A model generated the notes under the pieces. It made no database searches and was not told where the DNA came from. It worked only from the letters and a program-made list of their open reading frames with translations. Positions 1 to 10,639 of a stretch of DNA of 64,000 nucleotides are shown here, piece by piece. A program made the translations under genes and the position numbers. The first letter of the stretch is position 1. Each line of letters starts with the position of its first letter. This DNA is from Sarcocystis neurona (lineage: Eukaryota; Apicomplexa; Conoidasida; Eucoccidiorida; Sarcocystidae): positions 804,369 to 868,368 of the forward strand of contig KL647294.1 in NCBI GenBank assembly GCA_000727475.1. Reading direction: 5' to 3'.

Positions 1-620
1 ACTCCCCTTTCCCTCTTCTTCTCTGACACTCTCACTTACTCTCCCTTTCTTATTATCACATTCTCCCCTGCTCCCCCATGTTCTCCCGGCTTCCACGTAT
101 TCTCCCCTACCCCGCGTCTTCCCACAATCTCTCGGCAACAGTCGCTGTCCTGCTCTCTCACATATGCGGTCCCTCGGACTCCCACTTTCGTCCTCTTCGT
201 CCCCCTCGCTGTCACACTCTCACTCGCTCATTTTCCTCCCTCCCCACATTCCCCACCTTCTCATATTATCTCTCTGTCTCCCCCTCCTTCTCTCATATGC
301 CCATATTACCGCACTCGCTCTCACGCTCCCATGTTGCTGCTCTTCTCTCTTTCGTATCCCCATGTTATGAGTCTCTTTCTCTCATACTCCCATATTATCA
401 GTTTCTCTCGTACTCCCATACTACCAGTCTTTCTCTGTCATATTGCATTTGGTTCGTGTCTCTCCCTCTCCCTCTCACACTGCCGTATCGTCATATAGGC
501 ACTTCTCCACATTTTCGTCCTCAGGCTGCCCGTCAGTCTCCTACACTCCGCCTGTTACCACGCTCTCTTCTCTTCTCATTCGTCCTCTTCCTATTCTGCC
601 CTCCTTTTGTGTATCCCCAC
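1..620. repeat. Pyrimidine-rich (CT-biased) low-complexity stretch
   Basis: The plus strand is dominated by C and T, with degenerate short repeats around the motif CTCCCATATTA (for example near 300, 385 and 412). Open frames here translate to Ser/Leu/Pro-rich protein and look like products of composition. I see no gene. Confidence 0.7.
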
Positions 621-1000
621 GTAAACTTTCGCGGACACATGTACTTGTCTCCCTCAATATTAGTACGTACTGCACGTAGAGGAATGACTGCGTATTTCCC
701 CCTCCTGGCAGTAGAAGAAACAGACTTGGAGACGTTGGCGCTACGCGCGAACGGGCACGTGGAACAACGCTGCCTCGAAGACACTAGATGTCACTCGAAC
801 AAAGATTTCCATATATATGAGGATGTGCATATCCACACGTGGGAAGCCACGTAGTCTATGTGTATATATATTTTCGAAGGGCTGTCTCAGAAGAGGTGGG
901 GAAACGGGATAAAAAAGGGGAGGCCAGCAGAAAGACCGGGTCAGCACAGCAAGAAGACGCGTGCTACATCGCCGTGATGACACGAAAGTGGATCTATACA
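621..1000. other. Short non-repetitive island, unassigned
   Basis: This interval is less repetitive than its flanks. A plus-strand frame around 680-820 reads as mixed-composition protein (LLAVEETDLETLALRANG) after a possible acceptor AG near 710, but I find no convincing donor or family match. It could be a small exon upstream of the RpoA-like exons or chance. Confidence 0.25.
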
Positions 1001-1640
1001 TGTACCAACTCTACTCTCTCTTTGCTCCTCTCTCTCTCTACATATGTATGTGTATATATGTACATTAGTGTATACATGTGTGTATCTTTAGGTGTGAATG
1101 TATATATATACACAACGACGTAGACGTATATGAGCATAAATATATGTATATAGGAGTCTGCGCATATGTATATGGAGAGAGAGGGAGAGATTTGTGGCTC
1201 TCTTGAGGTGTACGTAGACGTGTACATGCATGATTTGATAGAGAGAATATTTGTGCCGACGCAAGGTTTTTGTATGTTTTTATATGACCACACAGGCGTG
1301 GTCACGGCATCTGCATGCATGCTCTCGCCCACACATTCATATATATATTTATGTATGTATCGGTGTCTGCACGTATGTGGGGAGAGCTCTCGATATCCAC
1401 ATGCGTGTGTGTAAATTTCAACATCTATACACAGCGGTGCCAACGTGACTCTTTCCTTGTACATATATGTATATATGTGGAAGGGTATCCCTACGTATAC
1501 ACACACACATGTGTAAATCGCTACATATACGTACACTGGTATGATTTTGTCCTTCTCACGCGTACATATATATATATATATATATGTATGTATTCTCTAT
1601 TCACCTACATATACGGGGATCTACATTATCACATAAGTGT
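1001..1640. repeat. TA/TG/CA microsatellite stretch
   Basis: Alternating TATATA, GTATGT and ACATAC words fill the interval. Frames on both strands translate to Tyr/Ile/Cys/Val-rich low-complexity protein. No gene is visible. Confidence 0.75.
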
Positions 1641-1876
1641 AGACCACTACGTATATAGACAGCTGCCAACATGGATAGATATCCGTGTACACATCTTTCT
1701 ATCTGTGTATATGTATATGTATGTGTAGATCACTACGTATATAGACAGGTGCCAATATAAACAGGTATTTTCGTACACGTCTCTCTATCTGTGTATATAT
1801 AGGGAGATATATCACTACGTATATAGACAAGTGCCAACGTAAATAGGTGTTCCCGAACACATCTCTGTATAAGTAT
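1641..1876 (+). repeat. Tandem repeat of about 84 bp, three copies
   Basis: The phrase CACTACGTATATAGACA recurs at 1645, 1731 and 1813, each followed by a similar block (GTGCCAA..., then CTATCTGTGTATA). Spacings are 86 and 82 bp. The copies have diverged by substitutions and small indels, so this is an old minisatellite. Confidence 0.75.
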
Positions 1877-2096
1877 TGAGGGAGCTTTGCGAAGTCCTGT
1901 TGCAGTAGTGGAGAAGCGGTAGTGCTGCGCGCTGCCTGCACCCGAGCGCCGTTAAATGAAGGAAAACCGAGAACAAGGAAAACAAGAAGAAGAAGAAGAG
2001 AAGGGAGGGGGAGAAGAAGAGAAAGAAACGTACTGAAGAACAAGTAGAGGAACATTCTCTCCTTGTTCTTGCTGCTCTCTCTACGTAGCGACGCAG

Positions 2097-2309
2097 GTTT
2101 CCCACCCGCCTCGGCACGCAAGGAAGAGAGAGGAAAAAAAAGGCGAAGCAGCACGAGAAGCAGAAGAGAACTCAGAAGCAGAAGAAGAAACAGAAGAAGA
2201 AACAGCAGCAGACGCACACGCGAAAGCGGAAGAGGAAGGAGACTTCACAAGGAGACATCGAAGTAGACCCTACAGGAAGATAGTTACGGAACCCCAGACG
2301 AGCACGTGC
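2097..2309 (+). CDS. Possible internal exon with a Glu/Ala-rich acidic linker (hypothetical)
   Basis: One plus frame is open from about 2037 to 2591 and has no ATG before 2310, as expected for an internal exon. A possible acceptor CAG ends at 2096. The frame reads through a Glu/Ala/Lys-rich segment (about 2121-2240) into a basic, ordinary-looking stretch (GDFTRRHRSRPYRKIVTEPQ, about 2241-2300). The 3' boundary is unclear because only weak GT sites follow. It is on the same strand as the RpoA-like exons 3.5 kb downstream, and RPYRKIVTEP could stand before the RpoA core, but that is speculative. Another frame of the same DNA is Arg-rich and also open, so coding status is uncertain. Confidence 0.3.
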
Positions 2310-2411
2310 ATGTCTCCGTTTCTGTCTCTGTCTCTCTGTGTACGTGTGTCTGCATTTGTATATGTGCCTGTGTGTCCGCATGTCTGCACGTCTGCGTGTC
2401 TGCCTGTCTGT

Positions 2412-2556
2412 GTGGCTGCTTCACTCTGTGGCTGCATCTCTCTGTGGCTGCTTCTCTCTGTGGCTGCATCTCTCTGTGGCTGCTTCTCTCTGTGGCTGCA
2501 TCTCTCTGTGGCTGCTTCTCTCTGTGGCTGCTTCTCTCTCTGTGGCTGTTTGTCTG
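2412..2556 (+). repeat. 16-bp minisatellite, about 8 copies
   Basis: GTGGCTGC recurs at 2412, 2428, 2444, 2460, 2476, 2492, 2508 and 2524, an exact 16-bp period, with a degraded copy at 2542. The units alternate between GCATCTCTCT and GCTTCTCTCT endings, which suggests that a 32-bp dimer was amplified. Confidence 0.9.
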
Positions 2557-3007
2557 TTTCTCTGTCTGTGTGTCTTTCTCTGTGCGTGTAGATATTTGTG
2601 TGTGTGTGTGTGTGTGTGTTTCCGTCTGTGTCTGTGTCTACGTGTGTATGCGTGTGTGCCCGCACGTTTGTGTGGCTGTGGGGCTGTGTGTGTGTGTGTC
2701 TTTGCATATATATGTGTGTGTGTCTCTGTGTGCCTGTATCCGTGTCTGTGTGTCTGTGTGTACGCATATACCTGTCTCTGTTTCTATGCTGTGTTTCTAT
2801 GCGTATGTGTGTGTGTGTGTCTTCGTGTCTGTGTTTGAAGGTATATGTGTCTGTGTGTGAACGTCTCTGTGTGTCTGCGTCTCCGTGTGTGTGTATGTAT
2901 GTGTGTCTCTATATGTCTGCGTCTGTGTCTGTCTGGGTCTGTGCATGTATCTTTGTCCGCTTCTCTCTTTCTCTATGTGTGTGTCCACGTGTGTGTGTGT
3001 GTGTGTG
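2557..3007 (+). repeat. TG-rich low-complexity stretch
   Basis: Runs of TGTGTG are broken by TCTCTG and TGTCTG words. Every plus frame is open for long distances and gives Cys/Val-rich protein, a composition artefact. Confidence 0.8.
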
Positions 3008-3310
3008 TCTTTGTGTATGTGTATGTGTCTGTGATCTACGTGGCTGTCAGTCTGTGTATGTATATGTGTCCGTTTCTCTCTCTCTACATATATATATGTA
3101 GGTGTACGTGTCTTTGTGTATGTGTATGTGTCTGTGGTCTACGTGGCTGTCTGTCTGTTTATGTATGTGTGTCCGTTTCTCTCTCTCCGTCTCTCTATAT
3201 ATATGTGTGTGTCTTTGTGTATGCGTATGTGTCTGTGGTCCATGTGGCTTTGTGTCTGTGCATGTGCGTGTGGCCGTTTTCCTATTTCTCTATCTCTCTC
3301 TGTATGTTTC
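3008..3310 (+). repeat. Tandem repeat of about 101-103 bp, three copies
   Basis: The phrase TCTTTGTGTATG starts copies at 3008, 3111 and 3212. Each continues with TGTGTCTGTGRTCTACGTGGCT and then a CT-rich arm. The unit is TG-rich in its first half and CT-rich in its second. Confidence 0.85.
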
Positions 3311-3324
3311 TGTCATTTTCGGTG

Positions 3325-3590
3325 GTGGTGTTGCTGCTGCGTGTGCGGGGTCAGGCTTGTACCGAGAAGAAGAAGGGGTGGACAGCCGGTGCTTCAAAAG
3401 GAGAAGAATTTGGGAGGTGGATCACATGAATTTCTACCCCACGAGTTGTCTCTTTGGCTGCTGTACTATGATGCGCATTGCCGTCCACAAACTCTTGGGC
3501 ACCCGCTTTTGTCAAGAGTGCGTCACCGGCAGTTTCTCCTACATCTACAGTCGCGCGCAACAGCTAGAAACATATACGTGTATTTGAGGA
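3325..3590. other. Non-repetitive island, possible exon, frame undecided
   Basis: About 260 bases of ordinary composition lie between TG-rich and TA-rich repeats. Two plus frames and one minus frame stay open across most of it. A possible acceptor (GGGGTCAG, ending at 3353) and a GAG/GTGGAT donor-like site at about 3416 are present. It could hold an exon of the plus-strand RpoA-like gene, but no frame matches the TLGN...LRR or GVLHEF signatures well enough to claim this. Confidence 0.25.
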
Positions 3591-3639
3591 AGGGTCTCCG
3601 CGCATACACGCGTACGCTGTGATCTGTTGGAGGAGAGAT

Positions 3640-4238
3640 AGACAGGAAAAGCTTTATATGTATATGTATACATATATATTTGTTGTAGACAGAGACACAT
3701 ATGTGTGTAAACAGACGCGTATACATGGATGTACGTATAGATATGTATGTACGTGTATCTATGTGTATATATTTGTATGTGTTCGTATGCGTGTATGTTC
3801 GTATGCATGTGTGGTCGTATCTATGTGTGGTCGTACGCATGTGTGGCTGTATGTATGTGTCTTCATGTGTATGTGTGTTCGTGTGTGTGTGTGTGTTCGT
3901 ACGTGTCTGTCTATGTTCGTATGCATTTACATAGATATATATATATATAAATATATGTACGTATGTATATGTACAGTTAGACAAACCCCAAAACGTATGT
4001 ACCCCTATGTAGAAATAGACAGAGAGACATTCATATGAATTCAAGCAGAGAGAGGAATGCGTAAGACGACACACGTGTGTGTGTGTGTGTGTGTATGTGT
4101 GTGTGTGTTTGTGTATATATGTATCTATAGTACGTATGTATAAATATATCAGTGCTATAAAAAGACAGAGAAAAGGATAGTGTGTATTCAGGCATAGTGA
4201 GGAATATGTAAGAAGACAACTCTGCGCGTGTGTCTGTC

Positions 4239-4274
<36 letters not shown>

Positions 4275-5270
4275 CGTATAGAGATATCATTCTAGATATT
4301 GACGAATGTAGAGATTGCAGAACTGTTTCGCGTTAGTGTGTCCTTCTGTGGGTTCACTCGATTCGTGCAAACGACTGTCCGTACAACGACACCTGCAAAC
4401 GTGAACAGGAACGAGTGTATATCTACTTGTCTGTCATATGCATATGCATACATAGATATATATAAGTATGTAACCACGTGGTCACAATAGTGCCGTATGT
4501 ATGTAGCCGCCCTCACTTACAAAAAAAGCACCTCCACACATGTGTCCCACTCTGTTCTCTCTACATATGAATATATGCATATATATATATATGTGAATGT
4601 GTGTATGCATGCTTGTCTCACTATTATTTGTTCTCCTGTACGTGCGCGTATATACGTATAGTTAGGCGACTCGACATTTCCATATTTCTTCTCCTGTGAA
4701 CGAGGTATATACTTGTATGACACTCTCTTCTTGTTTCCATGTAAGTCTCTCTCTACGTATACATATATATACATATATATATGTATATGTATATATATAT
4801 GTATATGTATATATATATATGTGCCTGTGCGTACTTGTCTTTATATGCATATGTTTATTCTCCTCTACACGAACGTGTGCACACATGTGTGTGAGTGACC
4901 CAGCATCTCCGTATTTGTTCTCCTCTGTACGAAGTAAGTACAAGCTTCCGTATTTGCTTCTGCATATGCTGCTCTCTTGTCCACATGCAGACGTCTACAT
5001 GTATATCTGCTTCTCTCTTTTTTAGCCCGTCGACTTCACTCTCTGGGCATTATTTAGGAGTATCTGCGTTCCTTTTTCTGTCGAGGTGTGTACTTTTGTG
5101 TTCGCCTCTATACAGCAACACTCGAACACTCGAAGGTTTGTTTCGACCTATATTCGCCTCGATATTCTGTGTGTTGCACTGTTATCAAACAGAGAAAGAG
5201 AGAGAGATACGAGAGTGCGCACACCGGGCGAAAGAGGGGTATATATATGTACGCGTATGCGTATCATCAG

Positions 5271-5302
<32 letters not shown>

Positions 5303-5600
5303 CCCTTGTGTACACCCGGAGACATACATATACATATATATATGGAAGTGCCTACGTATGTGGTTGTGTCGGTCTATCAAAGGATATATATACATATATA
5401 TGTATATATCTGTGAAAATGTGTATGCGCGTGTATATGTCCACCTATTAGCAGTGACATATATATATATATATATATGTAAATGCATATGTATGTGTATG
5501 TGTATGTCTGTCAGCAGCTATATACATACGTGTGTGTATGTAAGTATGCATGTATGTATGTATGTACATGTCTAGATAGAGGCGGAGTTCGGCAGTGTAC
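3640..5600. repeat. TA/TG/GTAT microsatellite region
   Basis: Long runs of GTATGT, TATATA and TGTGTG make up nearly the whole interval, with short breaks near 4300-4400 and 5040-5200. Open frames are Tyr/Ile/Cys-rich artefacts. I see no assignable gene. Confidence 0.7.
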
Positions 5601-5619
5601 GTCGGTGAGTTTATTGCAG

Positions 5620-5909
5620 ATATCCGTTTCTGTCATCCAAGCCAAGAGGCAGCCCCACGTTTCGCGCAGCTCCACAGACGAGCGCATTCACTGCTGCACG
5701 GGGAGGTGGGGTTGTGTGCGGGTGTTACAGCCGGCAGGAAAGTACGAACCCGACTGAGCAGCTGGTACTCGAAATTTGGACAGACCGCTCTGCCACTCCG
5801 AAGCAGCTACTCGCCTTCGCACTGCAGGATCTTCTCGCGTGGCTGCTTCACATGCGCCAGCAGCTGGTGAGCGATGCCGACTTTGCTGCCGAAGAAGAAG
5901 ACCTTCGAG
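5620..5909 (+). CDS. rpoA: Exon of a plastid-type RNA polymerase alpha subunit (probable nuclear-encoded apicoplast RpoA)
   Basis: RpoA dimerises and nucleates assembly of the bacterial/plastid RNA polymerase. In apicomplexans the apicoplast genome encodes rpoB, rpoC1 and rpoC2 but not rpoA, so a nuclear copy is expected. Around 5756-5860 this exon reads EQLVLEIWTDRSATPKQLL followed by a helical stretch ending near LLHMRQQL. This matches the end of the RpoA N-terminal domain (LEIWTNGS-x-TPKEAL, then a leucine-rich helix). The exon ends at a good donor, G/GTGAGT, in phase 1. The acceptor is either CAG at 5617-5619 (frame open throughout) or a weaker one ending at 5730. The first choice avoids a 25-bp intron. 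The first half of the domain, including the TLGN...LRR signature, was not found. Microsatellites flank both sides. Confidence 0.65.
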
Positions 5910-5919
5910 GTGAGTGAGG

Positions 5920-6106
5920 ATTTCTCCGTCGCCACGCCCTGCCTGTCTCACCTCATTCCCCGTCGGAGTGCGAAAATATGTCTCTGGCCTCCCAAGAAAA
6001 CGACGGCAGGGGACGCACATATACATACACGTATACACGTATATGTATGTGGGCTTCCCACCTAAGCCCTTTTCCGTGTGTACACATGTGTGTATGTCTG
6101 TGTGTA

Positions 6107-6142
<36 letters not shown>

Positions 6143-6481
6143 CATGTATGTATGCACGTATGTATGTATGCATGTATGCGTCCGCGTATGTATGTGTGTG
6201 TGTATGTATCTGTGTTTGTGTGGATGGAGGTACATATATATATATATAGATAGATAGATATATGTATATCTATTTTTACGAATGTAAGTATGTATGTTTG
6301 TACGTATCGGTATAAATACATAGGTGTGTACGGCTGTATAGCTGTGTGTGTGCTTGTGAAGATGGATGAGAGCAGCGACTATTTCATTCTGGGCGTCTCT
6401 GGAGAGGGGAACGGATACTTCCGCAATAACATCTGCGTCAGGCTCTGCGTGGAAGGGAGGGGTCCGCCCGCGCTCCTGGTC
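5920..6481. repeat. Intronic GTAT/TG microsatellite
   Basis: The sequence is mostly (GTAT)n, (TG)n and (TA)n, especially 6060-6330. On the model used here it is the 5' part of the intron between the two RpoA-like exons at 5620-5909 and 7106-7263. Confidence 0.65.
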
Positions 6482-6679
6482 GCAGGTGTCTGTACACCAA
6501 AGTGCAGGTGTGTGTACACCAGAATGCAGGTGTCTGTGTACCACAGTGCAGGTGTCTGTACACCAGAGTGCAGGTGTCTGTACACTAAAAAGCAGGTGTC
6601 TGTACACTAATGAGGAGGTGTCTCTACACCAAAGTGCAGGTGTCTGTACACCAAAGTGCAGGTGTCTGTACACGTGGCA
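6482..6679 (+). repeat. 22-bp minisatellite, nine copies
   Basis: The unit GCAGGTGTCTGTACACCAAAGT repeats in exact 22-bp register at 6482, 6504, 6526, 6548, 6570, 6592, 6614, 6636 and 6658. Copies differ by one to four substitutions and no indels. It lies in the intron between the RpoA-like exons. Each unit contains CAGGTGTCTG, resembling a 5' splice site context. Confidence 0.92.
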
Positions 6680-7105
6680 ACAGGTACCGAACACGTTGCG
6701 GAAGAGGCGTTTCTGCGTTTCTTTTCTTCCGCTCTCGCTCGCTCTTCCGCTTCGCCTTTTCCTCTCTGGATTTGGGTACATACGTATATATATATATATA
6801 TATATTTGTGCACCACCATATATTATATATACGTATATATATGTATGCGCATCATTATATATATACTTTTTATTGTATATCATCTTGTATACCACTTGTC
6901 TTTCTAGGGTTCTTCAAAGACGTGCGTACGCCTATATGTTTAATCTTTTGTATCTCGTCACGTGTACGACGTTCCTGTATAGATTTTTCCATTATAGTTG
7001 TGTATGCGGGTGTCAATATATATTTGTTGTCTTACGTATATCATTGCTTGCATGAGGTCTTTGTATAGGTCTTTCAATATGAATCGATATGCCCGCATGC
7101 TGCAG
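6680..7105. other. Intronic TA-rich sequence before an acceptor
   Basis: After a short mixed stretch (6680-6775) the interval is TA-rich. It ends in CATGCTGCAG, used here as the 3' splice site of the RpoA-like gene. No gene is seen inside. Confidence 0.5.
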
Positions 7106-7263
7106 CGACGTGGAAGAATATAGAAGCGTGGCATGCAGCTCGCAGGCAGCAGGAGCTGCTCGGAGGCCCGCCGCTGGTGGTTCTTGAAGAAGCTGCGGGA
7201 GAAGCGAAGTTTGCACCGGGAACAGCGGGCAATTCTTTCTCGATGCCCGACAGCCGACCGCCC
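7106..7263 (+). CDS. Downstream exon of the RpoA-like gene (C-terminal extension)
   Basis: The exon starts after CTGCAG (ends 7105) with two bases that complete the codon left by the phase-1 donor at 5909. It ends at an excellent donor, CCC/GTAAGT (7264). It encodes 52 complete residues, from TWKNIEAWHAARRQQELLGG to a proline-rich end (SMPDSRPP). The phase match with the preceding exon and the strong donor support a real exon. The sequence is beyond the conserved RpoA N-terminal domain and I recognise no alpha C-terminal domain helices, so it would be a lineage-specific extension. Confidence 0.5.
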
Positions 7264-7711
7264 GTAAGTGCGCGGACGAGTCTTCCTGCATATATATGTA
7301 TGCATGTGTTTCTCTCTGTGTTCTCGTTTGTTTACCCGTACGTGTATACACGTACGCAGACATGCACTCCGGCGTAACGTTATGCCTATGCATTTCAATG
7401 TAATTGAAAGTGATGTTGCTATATACGTCTGCGGGTGGGCATGGACGTGAAAGGTTAGGTAGACACTCGCCCCGGGCGCGTAGGCAGGGCCTACGTCGTA
7501 ATCTTGCAGTCTTTGTATGGATAGAAGTTCTCTACTTGCACCTGAAGACGGTTGCTAGTGTCCTGGGTGTACGTAGATATTGTGTGTGTGGACGTGTGTG
7601 AAAAGTGTCCGATTTGCCAAGCTCTACGTAGACGTTTGGCGTGTGTACACATGTGTGATTTGGAGCGTACGTACACTCCACGTGGGCCCGACATCAACGA
7701 ATGCCTTGCAG

Positions 7712-8035
7712 ATTCGTAGGGCCACCATACGCAGACCCGACAGCCAGTTCCTGCAAATCTCTGCTGTTCCCGCCCGTGCGCCCGGCTGCAGCGTTCTTCT
7801 CTGCGTGCGCGGCTATCTTTGTGCGTCGGGTGGTGGTAGTGGTAGTGGTGGTACAGCGGTTGAACTTGTGGAGCTTAGCAGAGAAAGAAGAGAGGTAGAG
7901 AGAAGGAGAAAAGACCGAGCAGGGAGAGAGATAGGCAAGGAAACAATCGACAATTACCAGCGGGACTTCTGCGCCATAACGCAGTTCCCACGAACTCTGT
8001 TAGAAATGCTGTCTCCTCATGCATGTCTGGTATAG
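7712..8035 (+). CDS. Possible terminal exon of the RpoA-like gene
   Basis: After a possible acceptor TTGCAG (ends 7711) a phase-0 frame continues from the phase-0 donor at 7263 and runs to a TAG at 8033-8035. It begins IRRATIRRPDSQFLQIS, passes a Gly/Ser run near 7830-7855 and becomes Arg/Glu-rich as it enters a purine-rich tract. An alternative frame is also open. No family is recognised, and the true last exon could be elsewhere. Confidence 0.3.
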   Translation: MRRATIRRPDSQFLQISAVPARAPGCSVLLCVRGYLCASGGGSGSGGTAVELVELSRERREVERRRKDRAGREIGKETIDNYQRDFCAITQFPRTLLEMLSPHACLV

Positions 8036-8089
8036 ATATGTGTGCGGTGGTGCTCGTATGGCGAGGAACGCAGAGTGAAGCCCACACGG

Positions 8090-8470
8090 AGGGAATAACA
8101 GAGAAAGACGGAGGGAGAGAGAGACGAAGAAAGGGAGAGGGGAACAGAGACAGAAAGACAAAGAGATAAAGAGGAAGAGAGGAGGAAAGAGAGGAGAGAA
8201 AGGATCCGAGACAGAGAGAAAGAGAAAAAGCCAGCGAAGGAAAGGCAGAGAAAGGCAGTAAAACTAAGGGCGAAAGCGAGAGCAAAGGAGAAGGATATAC
8301 ACAGAGAGAGAGAGGAATAGAGACGGAGAAAAGGAAGGACAGAGAGAGATAGGGATGGAGAACGGAGACGAGGGGGAGAAAGAAGGTGGGACAGAGCGAG
8401 AAAAAGAGAGGACCAAGAAGGGCGATAGAGAGCGAGGCAGATGGACAGAAAGGGAGAGAAAGAGAAGGCA
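8090..8470 (+). repeat. Polypurine (GA-rich) tract, about 380 bp
   Basis: The plus strand is almost entirely A and G with words such as GAGAGAAAG and AGAGGAAGA. The complementary frames give long Ser/Leu-rich open frames that are artefacts. Such tracts can form triplex DNA. Confidence 0.8.
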
Positions 8471-9770
8471 GTCTGTGATGTCGGAGAAGATCGGAACGGC
8501 CACACACAGAGCTTGGCGAATGGGACACTCTCACACACGTCCACACATACGTACACCCAGGAAACTACGGGGCCGTGTTGCTGTTTGTCTTCCTGTCGTT
8601 GTGAACAAGCACACATGAAGACGAGGAAGGTCACTTGCTCTCGCGTTCGTTTGCTGTCTCCGTCTCCCTCCCTGCCCTCGCGTCTCGTGTCTCTCTCTCT
8701 TTCTGCGCTTCTTCCGCTTCGCCTGCTGCCGGCCGGATGATGTCTACCAAGGCGAACAGACGACACTCAAAAAGCGACCCTCTTTGTCTGCCCCTCCCTT
8801 GTTACCTATCTCCGTCGTGTGGAGAGTTTCTCCTTCCTTGGCACAAAAACGTCTGTATCTATTTACATATATGTATGTGTACCTGTATGCAAATGTGTAC
8901 GTATATATGTATGTATATGTATGTGGGTGTTTATACGTATATATATATATATATATGTGTACACGTAATCAAGTTCTTTAACGCAATAGTGGGATACCCA
9001 TTTCTGTCTTCTACAGGATCTGCTTCTGCCACGTGGGCGCGCAGCTGTGCGTAGACATTTGATAGCTGCAATTGTATTAATTCAACTGTTTCTCTCTCTC
9101 TGCGTATATACACATACCTGTATACGTATACGTACATGTATAGTGCGCGTGCGTTTACGACCCTCCTCAATAGTCTGTATACACGTGGGTCGTTCCTTGC
9201 TACACGTGCTGCTCTCCGTCTGAGAATCCACATCCGTACGGCGCAGTGTAATTCTCTACGCATTCATACGTATGTAGCGGATGAATTCCGCATATACGCA
9301 TGGGGGATCATCCACATAGGCCAATATCGATAACGCTAATACGCACGTGTATATGTGTAATATGTACACATACGTGTATATATAAATATCTACATATATA
9401 TATATACATATGTACACATGTGTACACGAGAGTATATATACATATATATATATATGTGAGGCGCCAAACAGCAAACGAGCATCGAGGGGGAGACACCCCA
9501 CAAAATGGTGTTGTTCGCTTATTTGTGTACCCCCTGCAGGGTCTTTCTCGTTGCAGATCGAATCTCCTGTATGTATCGCTGAGAAAAACATACTTTTCAG
9601 GAAGACAGAGAGAGGCACCAGCGCGTAGCATACACGCGCATTGGAGCCTGTGTCTCTCCCTTTCTATCTCCGCCTCTCTGCGTACATCATAGACGAGAAG
9701 CTGAACTCGCTGCTTGTCCATTGTGTCTACATATACGTGCACACATAGTAATGTCTCCACGTCGATTGAG
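8471..9770. other. Mixed intergenic or intronic sequence
   Basis: Short non-repetitive patches (8520-8850, 9000-9060, 9180-9300, 9470-9700) are separated by TA/TG microsatellite. Acceptor-like sites (TCTTCTACAG ending at 9016, CCCCTGCAG ending at 9540) are each followed by short open frames, which could be small exons, but nothing recognisable is encoded. Confidence 0.4.
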
Positions 9771-10440
9771 AGATATAGGCAGACAGGCACAGATAGAGAG
9801 AGACAGATAAATGTAGACAGGTATACATAAATGTACGTATACGTATAAATAGATAGACAAACAAACCTAGATAGAGATGTATACGTACACAGCTACAGAT
9901 AGACAGAGACAGATGGATGTAGATAAGTATGTGTATATATACACATATGTCTGTACGTTGATAGGTAGAGATAGATGTAGAGAATTACATAGATATAGAT
10001 GGGTATAGGTACACAGATGGGCAGAGAGATTCAGATAGGTAGGTATAGGTAGGTAAAGATAGATAGACACATAGACAGATGCACAGATAGACGACTGCAT
10101 AGATGTACATAGGTAGGTGGACGTAGACAGGGATAGATATACATAGATTGACGTGTGTAGAGATACAGATAGACAGACGTGGATAGGTAGATCAACACAG
10201 ATACAGAGAGATACACCGGGGCGTACAAAGTTAGATGTAGGTAGTCAGGTGTAGGTAGACGTGTGCAGATATATAGACACAGATAAATATAGATACATGT
10301 AGATGAATGCGTATAGATATAGGTAGATAGACAGACGGATAAATAGATACGTAGGTAGGCGTATACAGATAGACAAACACAGATAAACGTAGAGAGTTGT
10401 AGACGGCTACATATAGGTACAGATGCATAGAGAGGTGGAT
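9771..10440 (+). repeat. GATA/GACA-type array, about 670 bp
   Basis: The plus strand is built from interspersed GATA, GACA, GTAG and ATAGA words (for example GATAGACAGA and TAGGTAGGTA). The minus strand reads as Tyr/Leu/Ser/Ile-rich open frames, an artefact of CTAT and CTGT words. Confidence 0.8.
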
Positions 10441-10639
10441 AAATAGGTCCGCTAATTCCCATGCATAGAAAGTCCATGGGTATATTCCTTTTTTCATGTG
10501 TGTTGGCGTGTCTCTGCTTAGAGGGCAACTTGTGTGTGTGAAGTCGCCTGTGCTATTCCCCTTGCTGCGGACTCCCCACTGAAGATAAGTCGGACGTCCG
10601 CCTAGCATCGCATGCAGGAGCAGTAACAACAGTTGTTCG

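Noticed and set aside
3325..3590. RpoA-like GxxHEF phrase in one plus frame
   Set aside because: The flanking residues do not follow the RpoA pattern and two other frames are equally open.
5706..5730. A 25-bp intron within the RpoA-like exon
   Set aside because: GTGGGG...TTACAG would be phase-compatible, but 25 bp is far below the other introns here and a continuous frame explains the sequence.
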